A DNA stretch of 32,270 nucleotides from Microbacteriaceae bacterium PS02343. GTDB taxonomy: Bacteria > Actinomycetota > Actinomycetes > Actinomycetales > Microbacteriaceae. Within the stretch, counting starts at the first letter, position 1. Every line of letters begins with the position of its first letter. The stretch covers positions 1-32,270 of the forward strand of contig JASCOA010000029.1 of NCBI GenBank assembly GCA_029959365.1, given 5' to 3'. The position numbers were made by a program, and so were the translations under genes. Below are positions 7,885 to 15,311 of the stretch, piece after piece. The notes beneath the pieces are model-generated. The model searched no databases and was not told the origin of the DNA. It saw only the letters and a list, made by a program, of their open reading frames with translations.

Positions 7885-9435
7885 TCATCCGCCGGCCCGG
7901 CGGGCTCGGTCGGCCTCGGTCTCGCCGTGCACCTCGACACCGCCCGCGACGTCGACCCGCTCGTCGGCGGCGTCGGCGTCGGAGCCCTCGGCGTCCGCCC
8001 GCAACCGCAGCGAGACGTCGTCGACGACGAGCTCGCCGTCGTGGAACACGTTCAGGCCGAAGCTGATCGCGTCGTAGCCGTCGGGGACCGGCGGCGTGGT
8101 CCAGGTGGCGAGCCGGTAGCTCGAAGACCTCGGGAACCACGAGCTGGAGGTCCAGTACTGCCACGCTCCGCGGTCGTTGCGCAGGTAGACGGAGAACTGC
8201 GTCGCACCCGTCGCGGTGTACCAGCTGCCGAGGTCGTACCTGGCGCCCGGCTCGACCGACGGCGAGCACTCGCCGAGATCGAAGCGCTGCAGCCACTTCG
8301 CATCGCCGTCCTCGTAGTCGCTCACCCGCACCCGCGCGGCGACGCCGCCGGTGCGACCGGGGCTCACGAAGTCGTGCACGGCCGCGTTGCCGCCGTAGCC
8401 GCCGAGCATCCAGCAGGACGGCAGTCCCCCGGTGTCCTCCTCGAAGCCCGGGTTCCGCACGGCGTTGGCGTCGGCGGTCGTCGGCGGATCGGCCGGGCCG
8501 ATGACGGCGGGCCCGGTGGGAGCGCCGATCACGTCGCCGACCGTGAGCACGGCCGTGCCGTGCGTGGCATGGCGGGCGGCCAGCCAGGTCGTGAACTGCT
8601 CGAACACCGCAGGGGTGACGCCGATCTCGCATCCGCTCGCGCAGACGTTGTGGAAGGTGATCTGGGTCCAGCCGCCGGTCTGCTCGGCGCGCAGCACCGC
8701 CGCCTGGAAGTCCTCGAGCGTCCAGGACGTCTCCACCTGGGCGAGGGCTCGGAGCGCGAAGGGCGCCGCCGGCACCAGGTCCTCCACCGGCGGGCAGTCG
8801 AGGCAGGTGGTGGGGCTCTGCAGCGCGCCGAGGAGGCGACCGCTGCTGTAGCCGCAGTCGCGCACCGCGTCCTGCACGGCCGGCGTGCTGCGGGCGAACG
8901 GATACGCGAAGCTGCGGGCGTCGAAGCCCCAGTCGAGCAGGCGGCTGCGATCGTCGCAGATCTGGCGGACCGCCTCGTCGGGCGTCGCCGCGACGAGGTC
9001 GGCGTGGTTCACCGTGTGACCGCCGATCTCGTGCCCCGCGGCCTCCATCGCGCGCAGCTGCCCGAGCGTCAGGGCGTCCGGGCCGTCGACGTGGCCGGAG
9101 GGCACGTAGAAGGTGGCGGGCATCGCGAGCCGGTTCAGCGTCTCGACGGCCGTCCACTGGTTGGCCGTGCCGTCGTCGAAGGTGAGGCTGACGACGGTGA
9201 GCGGCCGGCCGAGCGCCTCGGCGTCCTCCCGGGCCTGCTCGAGCGTGAGCTTGGGCTTCCGCATCACCGGCACGGCGATCGGCGCATCCTCGCTCGCCGC
9301 CGAGTCGGCGGTGGGCGGCGGGGCGGTCTCGGTGCCGACGCCGGCGCTGATGGCGACACCGGCGATGCTGAGCGCGGCGACCGCCGCGAGGGCCAGCAGC
9401 GGCCAGCGCCGGCCCTCGGTGCGGTGCCCGTTCAC
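7885..9435 (-). CDS. Secreted or anchored polysaccharide deacetylase with C-terminal carbohydrate-binding-like module (first copy)
   Basis: 516 residues. One N-terminal hydrophobic segment (about 11-33) is followed by a Ser/Ala/Pro linker, and no clear cleavage site is visible, so it may stay membrane anchored. The NodB domain has TFDDG with Asp87/Asp88 and HEIGGHTVNH with His140 and His144. The later part repeats the module seen in the next gene (NPGFE, CWMLGGYG, DGDAKWL, AWQYWTSSSWF). Expected role: N-deacetylation of an extracellular aminosugar polymer. The GTG start at 9435 overlaps the glmS stop as GTGA, which fixes the start and implies translational coupling. Confidence 0.92.
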   Translation of the reverse strand: MNGHRTEGRRWPLLALAAVAALSIAGVAISAGVGTETAPPPTADSAASEDAPIAVPVMRKPKLTLEQAREDAEALGRPLTVVSLTFDDGTANQWTAVETLNRLAMPATFYVPSGHVDGPDALTLGQLRAMEAAGHEIGGHTVNHADLVAATPDEAVRQICDDRSRLLDWGFDARSFAYPFARSTPAVQDAVRDCGYSSGRLLGALQSPTTCLDCPPVEDLVPAAPFALRALAQVETSWTLEDFQAAVLRAEQTGGWTQITFHNVCASGCEIGVTPAVFEQFTTWLAARHATHGTAVLTVGDVIGAPTGPAVIGPADPPTTADANAVRNPGFEEDTGGLPSCWMLGGYGGNAAVHDFVSPGRTGGVAARVRVSDYEDGDAKWLQRFDLGECSPSVEPGARYDLGSWYTATGATQFSVYLRNDRGAWQYWTSSSWFPRSSSYRLATWTTPPVPDGYDAISFGLNVFHDGELVVDDVSLRLRADAEGSDADAADERVDVAGGVEVHGETEADRARRAGG

Positions 9436-11240
9436 TCGACCGTCACCGACTTGGCGAGGTTGCGCGGCTTGTCCACGTCGTGACCGAGTCCGAGCGCGAT
9501 CTCCCGCGCCAGCACCTGCAGCGGCACGACCGACTCGAGCGGGCCGAGCCAGTCCACCGCGTCGATCGGGGCGGGCGAGCCGCCCAGCGCCGGGATGTCC
9601 GCGCCCAGGCCGCCGATGCGGATCACGCGGCCGCCGCGGGCGCCGACCTCGGCGATGTTGCCGGCCAGGCGCGCATCCGCCCCGTCCAGCACGATCACCG
9701 GGGTCTGCGCCTCGACGAGCGCCAGCGGGCCGTGCTTGAGCTCGCCCGCCGGGTAGGACTCGGCCCAGCGGTAGCTGAGCTCCTTGAGCTTCAGAGCGCC
9801 CTCCGCCGCGTAGACGACGCCCGCGCCGCGCGCGAGGAAGAGGAAGCCGTGCGCGTCGAGCAGGCCCCCGGCGATGCCGGGCACGAAGCGGTCGGCAACC
9901 CTCAGCGACTGCGCGAGCAGCTCGGGTACGCGGCGCAGGTCCTCGACCGCGGCCAGCACGCGCTCGCGGGGCATCCGACCGGTCGCACCCAGTGCGGCGA
10001 GCGCCAGACCGGTGCCGGTGAGCACCTGGGCGGTGAAGGTCTTCGTGGCCGCGACGCCGATCTCGGGGCCAGCGTGGCATGGCAGCACCGCGTCGGCTGT
10101 GCGAGCCAGGGTCGAGTGCGGTGCGTTGGTGATCGCGAGCACCGGGTTGCCCGGCGTGCGCAGCATCTCCACGGCGCGCAGCACGTCGGCGGTCTCGCCG
10201 GACTGGCTGAACGCCATGACGAGCGTCTGCTCCTCGAGGTAGGTGCTCGCCGCCTCGCTCGCCACCACGGCGGTGCTCGGGATGCCGGCCAGCCGGCCGA
10301 ACACCTCGGCGATCGCGATGCCGGCGTGCAGCGACGTGCCGCAGGCCACGACGGCGATGCGACGGAAGTCCGGCAGCGCCAGCGAGCGCCACGGCTCGCC
10401 CTGGGCGATGCCCGGCAGCAGCTCGGCGAGCACGCGCTCGGCGACGGCCGGCTGCTCGTCGATCTCCTTGGCCATGTGGTCGGGGTAGTCGCCCCGGTCG
10501 AGCTGCTCGTTCGAGACCGTGCACGGCATGGCGAGCGGAGCGGCGACCGCGCGGCCGCCCTGGGTCCATCGCGGCTCCGATCCCAGCGGATCGAGTTCGA
10601 CGACGTCGCCGCTGCGCAGGGCGCGGAAGCTCTCGACGCGGCCGGCGATGGCGCCGATGTCGCTGGCGAGCAGGTCGCCGTCGATCGAGCGGCCGAGCAC
10701 GAGCGGCGAGCGGTGCGCCGTCGCGACCACACGACCGTCCTCGGCGTCGAGCACGACGACGGCCCAGGCGCCCTCGAGGCGGCTCGCGGCGGCGCCGACG
10801 GCGTCGGCCAGACCGAGACCGTGCTGGCGCGCCTCCTCGATGAGGTGCGGGATCACCTCGCTGTCGACCTCCGAGGCGAAGCGGTGCCCCCGCTCCTCGA
10901 GCTCGGCTCGCAGCGCGGCGGCGTTCTCGACGATGCCGTTGTGCACCACCGCGAGCTCGCCGCTGCAGTCGCGATGCGGATGCGCGTTGCGCTCCGTCAC
11001 GCCGCCGTGCGTGGCCCAGCGGGTATGACCGATGCCGGTCGTCGCCAGGGTGTCGTCGTCGCGGAGCAGGCGTTCGAGCTGGGCGACGCGCTCGATGGTG
11101 CGCACGACGCGCAGGCCGCCGGCCCCGGTGCGCAGCGCGACGCCGGCCGAGTCGTAGCCGCGGTACTCCAGGCGCGCCAGCCCCTCGACGAGGGCGGGTG
11201 CGGCAGCACCGCTGAGGCGCGCCGCGATGATGCCGCACAT
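9432..11240 (-). CDS. glmS: Glutamine--fructose-6-phosphate aminotransferase (isomerizing)
   Basis: 602 residues, full length. After Met comes Cys2, the N-terminal nucleophile that releases ammonia from glutamine (MCGIIA). The class II amidotransferase domain (LEYRGYDSAG, HTRWATHG, HNGIVEN) is followed by two SIS sugar-isomerase domains (ACGTSLHAG, SQSGETADVLRA) and the conserved end DKPRNLAKSVTVE. It makes glucosamine-6-phosphate, the entry point to UDP-GlcNAc. Placement between an epimerase and two deacetylases suggests this copy supplies a polysaccharide rather than peptidoglycan, and a housekeeping glmS would be expected elsewhere. The start lies three bases after the epimerase stop, with GGAG overlapping the end of that gene. 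Confidence 0.96.
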   Translation of the reverse strand: MCGIIAARLSGAAAPALVEGLARLEYRGYDSAGVALRTGAGGLRVVRTIERVAQLERLLRDDDTLATTGIGHTRWATHGGVTERNAHPHRDCSGELAVVHNGIVENAAALRAELEERGHRFASEVDSEVIPHLIEEARQHGLGLADAVGAAASRLEGAWAVVVLDAEDGRVVATAHRSPLVLGRSIDGDLLASDIGAIAGRVESFRALRSGDVVELDPLGSEPRWTQGGRAVAAPLAMPCTVSNEQLDRGDYPDHMAKEIDEQPAVAERVLAELLPGIAQGEPWRSLALPDFRRIAVVACGTSLHAGIAIAEVFGRLAGIPSTAVVASEAASTYLEEQTLVMAFSQSGETADVLRAVEMLRTPGNPVLAITNAPHSTLARTADAVLPCHAGPEIGVAATKTFTAQVLTGTGLALAALGATGRMPRERVLAAVEDLRRVPELLAQSLRVADRFVPGIAGGLLDAHGFLFLARGAGVVYAAEGALKLKELSYRWAESYPAGELKHGPLALVEAQTPVIVLDGADARLAGNIAEVGARGGRVIRIGGLGADIPALGGSPAPIDAVDWLGPLESVVPLQVLAREIALGLGHDVDKPRNLAKSVTVE

Positions 11241-11243
11241 GTC

Positions 11244-12269
11244 CTACTCCGTTCCGGCGGCGACCAGGCTGGCCTCCGCATCCGCTGCGCCGTCGTCGAT
11301 GCCGCTGCGCGAGCGGATGTCCGCCGCGATCGCGCGGATCATCTCGTCGAGCGGGGTGCGCGGCACGAAGCCCACGAGCTCGCCCGCGGCGGTGTTGTCG
11401 GGCACCCGACGGCGCATGTCCTCGAAGCCCTCGCCGGCGTAGGCCTCCTCGTAGGGCACGAGGCGGATGCCGCTGGAGCTGCCGGTCGCCGCGATGACGC
11501 GCTCGGCGAGCGCGCCGATGCTGATCTCCTCGGCGCCGCCGAGGTTGAAGGCGCGCCCGAGGGCACGGTCGTCCTCGGCGACGGCGACCAGCGCCGGCAC
11601 CACGTCGCGCACGTACGAGAAGCAGCGGGTCTGCTGCCCGTCGCCGAACACCGTGAGCTCGTCACCGCGCAGCGCCTGGCCGACCAGGTTCGGCACGACC
11701 ATGCCGTAGCGGCCGGACTGCCGCGGGCCGACGGTGTTGAACAGCCGCACGATGGCGACCTCCAGGCCCAGCTGCGTGAAGTACGCATGGGCGAAGGCCT
11801 CGTCGATGCCCTTGGCGGCGGCGTAGGTCCAGCGCGACTTCAGCGCCGAGCCCAGGATGCGGTCGGAGTCCTCGTGCAGGGCGTCGGCGGTGTTCTTGCC
11901 GTAGACCTCGCTCGTCGAGACGAGCAGCACCCGGGCACCGACCTCGTGTGCGGCCTCGAGCACGCGCTCGGTGCCGTGGATGTTCGTGCGCAGGCTCTTG
12001 AGCGGCTCGTCGATGATGAGGCGCACGCCCACGGCCGCGGCCAGGTGGAACACCCGGTCGGCCCCGGTGAGGGTGGCGCGCACGAGCTCGCCGTCGAGGA
12101 TGGTGCCCTCGACGATGCGCAACTGCGGGTCGCCGAGCAGGTGGGAGAGGTTCTGCAGGCTGCCGGTCGACAGGTCGTCGAGCACGACGACCTCGTCCCC
12201 GGCTGCGAGCAGGTGCTCGACGAGGTGGGAGCCGACGAAGCCGGCGCCGCCGGTGATGACGCTCCTCAC
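11244..12269 (-). CDS. NAD-dependent epimerase/dehydratase (nucleotide-sugar, extended SDR)
   Basis: 341 residues. The Rossmann motif GGAGFVG is at 7-13, the catalytic region VSTSEVYG at about 117-124, and Tyr149/Lys153 in TYAAAKG. The body (NTVGPRQSGRYGMVVP, FGDGQQTRCFSYVRDV, FNLGG) matches extended SDRs such as UDP-glucose 4-epimerase, UDP-GlcNAc 4-epimerase and UDP-glucuronate decarboxylase; these cannot be separated by eye. It probably interconverts or modifies the UDP-sugar made by its neighbour. The GTG start at 12269 overlaps the dehydrogenase stop as GTGA, indicating coupling. The order dehydrogenase-epimerase-GlmS points to a UDP-aminosugar or uronate precursor pathway. Confidence 0.93.
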   Translation of the reverse strand: MRSVITGGAGFVGSHLVEHLLAAGDEVVVLDDLSTGSLQNLSHLLGDPQLRIVEGTILDGELVRATLTGADRVFHLAAAVGVRLIIDEPLKSLRTNIHGTERVLEAAHEVGARVLLVSTSEVYGKNTADALHEDSDRILGSALKSRWTYAAAKGIDEAFAHAYFTQLGLEVAIVRLFNTVGPRQSGRYGMVVPNLVGQALRGDELTVFGDGQQTRCFSYVRDVVPALVAVAEDDRALGRAFNLGGAEEISIGALAERVIAATGSSSGIRLVPYEEAYAGEGFEDMRRRVPDNTAAGELVGFVPRTPLDEMIRAIAADIRSRSGIDDGAADAEASLVAAGTE

Positions 12270-13633
12270 GACCGCGCCCCCATCCGCTCGAAGCCGGCGT
12301 GATCGTGCTGGTCGACCGTGGGCGCCAGCGCACCGGTGGCATCGACGACGATGCGGTCGGCGCCGATCCACGAGGTGTCGAGAGCGGCGTGCCGTGTGTG
12401 CACGAAGATCAGCGTCGGGTCGAAGGCCTCGGGCTCCGCCAGCGCCTCGAGCACGGTGCCGTCGGGCAGCGCCACGAGCGGCACGTGCGGGTCGACGTAG
12501 GCGACCTCGACGCCGCCGTCGCGCAGCTGCTGCAGGATCTCGAGGGCCGGCGATTCGCGCACGTCCGCCACGTCGGGCTTGTAGGCGACGCCGAGCAGCA
12601 GCACGCGCGGGGCGGTGCCGGCCTGCTGGACGAGGGACTCGCGGATGCGGTGCACGATGCGGCCCGGTCGCGCGGCGATCTGCGTCATCGCCTCGGAGAT
12701 GACGGGCGCCTCGATGCGCGCGGCGCGCAGCTGCCAGAGCAGGTAGTGGGGGTCGCAGGGGATGCAGTGCCCGCCCACGCCCGGACCGGGCTGGAACGCC
12801 ATGAAGCCGTAGGGCTTCGTCGCGGCGGCGCCGATCACGGTGTGGACGTCGATGTCGAGGGACTGGCAGACGTCGGCGAACTCGTTGGCGAGCGCGATGT
12901 TGACGGCGCGAAACGTGTTCTCCAGGAGCTTGGTCATCTCGGCGGCCGCGAGCGACGGCACGCGGTGCACCTCGTCGACGGCGCGACCGAGGAGGGCGGC
13001 GGCCTCCTCCTCGCACTCGGGCGTGGCGGCGCCGATGACGCGCGGCACGGCCTCCTGGGCGACCCGGTCGTTGCCCGGGTCGATGCGCTCGGCGCTGAAG
13101 GCGACGAAGACGTCGCGACCGACCGTGAAGCCGGCCTCGGTCAGCGGCTCGACGAGCAGGTCCTGCGTGCAGCCGACGTAGGTGGTGGAGGTCAGCACGA
13201 TCACCTGGCCGCGCACGACGTGACGCAGCACGGTCGCGCAGGCCGCCCGCAGCATCGCGAGGTCGGGCACGAGGTACCGGTCGACGGGCGTGGGCACGCA
13301 GACGATGACCGCGGCGGCGCGGGCGATGCTCGCCACGTCGTCGCTGAAGGTCAGTCCCTCGTCGCCGAGCGCGCCGACCAGGCGGTCGCGGTCGCCCTGC
13401 ACCAGGTCGACGGCGCCGGAGCGGATGGCGTCGAGGCGGCGCGACGAGACGTCGACGCCGAGCACGCGCTGGCCGGCGTGGTGGTAGGCGAGCGCGGTCG
13501 GCAGACCCACGTAGCCGAGGCCGACGATGGCCACGTCGTAGGCGAAGCCCTCCTTCGCCGGGGCCTCGGGCGGCTGGTGCCTCGCGATCGTCGTGTCGAT
13601 GGTGGTGGGCCGTGCAGCGGCAGTCAGTGTCAT
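12266..13633 (-). CDS. Nucleotide sugar (UDP-sugar) 6-dehydrogenase, WecC/WbpA-like
   Basis: 455 residues. The NAD-binding motif GLGYVG is at 38-43, the central domain contains the KLLENTFRAVNIALANE helix, and the catalytic Cys290 lies in GGHCIPCDPHY. The C-terminal UDP-binding domain begins near RVLLLGVAYKPDVADVRESPA. This pattern fits the UDP-N-acetylmannosamine/UDP-N-acetylglucosamine dehydrogenase branch rather than UDP-glucose dehydrogenase, though the distinction is by eye. It oxidises C6 of a UDP-sugar to a uronic acid in two NAD+-dependent steps. It is the first gene of the operon. AAGGAA precedes the ATG at 13633, and longer in-frame upstream sequence is GC-rich intergenic material, so this start is preferred. 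Confidence 0.94.
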   Translation of the reverse strand: MTLTAAARPTTIDTTIARHQPPEAPAKEGFAYDVAIVGLGYVGLPTALAYHHAGQRVLGVDVSSRRLDAIRSGAVDLVQGDRDRLVGALGDEGLTFSDDVASIARAAAVIVCVPTPVDRYLVPDLAMLRAACATVLRHVVRGQVIVLTSTTYVGCTQDLLVEPLTEAGFTVGRDVFVAFSAERIDPGNDRVAQEAVPRVIGAATPECEEEAAALLGRAVDEVHRVPSLAAAEMTKLLENTFRAVNIALANEFADVCQSLDIDVHTVIGAAATKPYGFMAFQPGPGVGGHCIPCDPHYLLWQLRAARIEAPVISEAMTQIAARPGRIVHRIRESLVQQAGTAPRVLLLGVAYKPDVADVRESPALEILQQLRDGGVEVAYVDPHVPLVALPDGTVLEALAEPEAFDPTLIFVHTRHAALDTSWIGADRIVVDATGALAPTVDQHDHAGFERMGARS

Positions 13634-13688
13634 CGTCGTTCCTTCCCCTTGGCAGCGCGCCGTAGCTCCCCGGGGCTCGACGTCCCGC

Positions 13689-13775
13689 GGTGGGGGGGGG
13701 CGGGGGCGGGGGGCGGGCGGTCGCCCCCGGGGGCGGCCGGGCCGGGGGGCGGGGCGCGGGGGGCCGGGCGGCGCG
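13689..13775. other. Near-pure G/C block, possible low-quality consensus or G-quadruplex
   Basis: Apart from T at 13691 and 13721 there is no A or T over about 85 bases, with runs up to ten G. It may be a sequencing or assembly artefact like the contig start, or a real G-rich tract able to form quadruplexes upstream of the operon. Confidence 0.6.
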
Positions 13776-13897
13776 ACCTCACTTGGGACGTCCGTCATCG
13801 GGGTCCTGCGCAGCTGGCAGGGACGGCGTCGAGGACGACTCTCCGGGGGCGCCCGGCACCCGGTCAACGCCATCGCGACAGATCCGCGGGCACCGCC

Positions 13898-13929
13898 AAC
13901 GGGGTACACGGAACCCGCAACGGGGGTAC
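13898..13929 (+). promoter_or_regulatory. Two CGGGGTAC-like boxes upstream of GT2 synthase
   Basis: AACGGGGTAC at 13898-13907 and AACGGGGGTAC at 13919-13929 are in the same orientation with cores 22 bp apart (two helical turns). They are centred near -85 and -63 relative to the predicted start near 13989, a normal position for a class I activator. Similar boxes precede both LuxR genes. Confidence 0.45.
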
Positions 13930-13976
13930 AGCGGATTCCCGCAGATCGCTGCGGATCGTTGCGGTCGCGCGGCTCG

Positions 13977-13982
13977 TAGCGT
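13977..13982 (+). promoter_or_regulatory. -10 element TAGCGT of GT2 synthase
   Basis: Same hexamer type as the leaderless promoters, but about 39 bases upstream of the ATG, predicting a leader of about 33 bases with GAGGAG at 14012-14017. No good -35 is visible, consistent with activator dependence. Confidence 0.45.
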
Positions 13983-14021
13983 GGCGGGGTCCCCGATAAC
14001 GCCCACACGGCGAGGAGCCCC

Positions 14022-15311
14022 ATGCTGTCCACGGTGATCACCGTCGCCCTCGTGCTGGGAGTCAGCACCCTCGCCTGGTCGCTGGTCGGCCTCCTCCGCT
14101 GGTCGCGCCCCCGGGGCGCGCTCGCCGGCGATGCGCCAGGAGCGGATGCGGTGCGCATCGTCATCGCCGCCCGCAACGAGGAGCTCGTGCTCGGCGCGAC
14201 GCTGGACGCCGCGCTGGCGCTCGTGCCCGCAGAGCAGATCCACGTGATCTCGGACGGTTCGTCGGACGCGACCGCGGCCATCGCGAACGCGGCCGGGGTG
14301 CGACTGCTCGAGCGGCCGGTCAACGGCGGCAAGGCCGTCGCGCTAGCCCACGGCATCCGGCACTTCGAGCTCGATCGGCCCGGGCTCATCGTCCTCCTGC
14401 TCGACGCCGACACGCGGCTCGCGGAGGACTACCTGCGCACCGGCCTGCCGCTCTTCGCGGACGACGGCGTCGCCGCGGTCGCCGGCTACGCCTCGAGCGC
14501 GCGCGACGGCGCCGGCGGGGCGCTGCTCGGGCGGCTGCTGCTCGGCTACCGCCAGCGCACGTACTCGGCGATGCAGCTGCTGCACAAGTACGGACAGGCC
14601 GCACGGCACGCCAACGCGGTGAGCATCGTGCCCGGCTTCGCGAGCATGTACCGCGGCGACGTCGTCGCGCAGATCGACATCGACGCCCCCGGGCTGTCGA
14701 TCGAGGACTTCAACATGACCTTCGAGGTGCACGCGAAGCGGCTCGGGCGGATCGCCTTCGTGCCCGGGGCAGCGCACGCGGTGACGCAGGACCCCGACAC
14801 GCTGCGCGGCTACGCCAAGCAGGTGTTCCGGTGGGGGCTCGGCTACTGGCAGACCCTCCGTCGGCACCGGCCGTCCTTCACGCTGTTCTGGGCGGCGATC
14901 GGGCTCGCCTCCTTCGAGCTGATCGTCACGAACCTGCTGATCGTCGTGCTGACGCCGCTCACGGTCGTGGCGGGCGCCGCCACCGGGCTCGCCGCGCTCG
15001 GCGTCGATCCGGGAGGCTGGACGAGCGCGATCGCCGGCCTGCTGCCGTTCGGCGCGCTGCTGCTCGGCGTGCTCGCCGCCGACCTCGCGCTCTCCGTCTT
15101 CGCGGCGATCGTGAGCCGTCGGGGCGAGCTGCTCCTGCTCGCCCCCTTCTTCCCCGTCGTCCGGCTGGTCGATGCGGCGATGGGGCTGCGGGCCATGGTC
15201 GCCGCGCTGCGCCGGCCGTCCGACGGCGCGTGGCGCAGCCCCGAGCGCCGCGCCGCCGCTCAGGCGCCGATGCCCCGCATCGCCGTGCTCGCGAGCGCCG
15301 ATCCGAGCTGA
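14022..15311 (+). CDS. Processive family 2 glycosyltransferase (PgaC/NodC/hyaluronan-synthase-like)
   Basis: 429 residues. One N-terminal membrane segment (about 4-25) precedes a GT-A domain. SDGSSD contains Asp78, Lys104 lies in NGGK, the DXD is Asp128-Ala-Asp130, the acceptor-site acidic pair is Glu228-Asp229 (SIEDFNMTFEVH), and the processivity motif QVFRW is at 267-271. Further membrane segments follow at about 286-320, 333-360 and 370-390. These features define inverting, membrane-embedded synthases that polymerise and extrude beta-linked polymers such as poly-GlcNAc, chitin oligomers or hyaluronan. The product here is unknown, but GlmS and deacetylases in the facing operon favour an N-acetylhexosamine polymer. 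Its last 52 bases overlap the 3' end of the convergent LuxR gene. Confidence 0.93.
   Translation: MLSTVITVALVLGVSTLAWSLVGLLRWSRPRGALAGDAPGADAVRIVIAARNEELVLGATLDAALALVPAEQIHVISDGSSDATAAIANAAGVRLLERPVNGGKAVALAHGIRHFELDRPGLIVLLLDADTRLAEDYLRTGLPLFADDGVAAVAGYASSARDGAGGALLGRLLLGYRQRTYSAMQLLHKYGQAARHANAVSIVPGFASMYRGDVVAQIDIDAPGLSIEDFNMTFEVHAKRLGRIAFVPGAAHAVTQDPDTLRGYAKQVFRWGLGYWQTLRRHRPSFTLFWAAIGLASFELIVTNLLIVVLTPLTVVAGAATGLAALGVDPGGWTSAIAGLLPFGALLLGVLAADLALSVFAAIVSRRGELLLLAPFFPVVRLVDAAMGLRAMVAALRRPSDGAWRSPERRAAAQAPMPRIAVLASADPS

Larger units (their letters stand above)
13634..14021. promoter_or_regulatory. Divergent intergenic region between dehydrogenase operon and GT2 synthase
   Basis: 388 bp with no supported gene. 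It holds an almost pure G/C block (13689-13775), two CGGGGTAC-like sites (13898-13929), a TAGCGT -10 element for the synthase (13977-13982), and Shine-Dalgarno GAGGAG (14012-14017). I saw no convincing -10 for the minus-strand operon. A TACGGC about 30-35 bases before its start is a weak candidate, and the true promoter may lie in or beyond the damaged-looking G/C block. Confidence 0.6.

Noticed and set aside
7881-7940. Upstream in-frame start for the second deacetylase
   Set aside because: It would overlap the upstream gene by about 55 bases and place 20 charged residues before a normal signal peptide. The ATG at 7880 fits better.
9480-12302. Very long open frame on the plus strand opposite glmS and the epimerase
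   Set aside because: It is antisense to two genes with complete catalytic motifs. Its translation is Arg/Ala/Gly/Asp-rich with no domain, the usual by-product of GC-rich codon bias.
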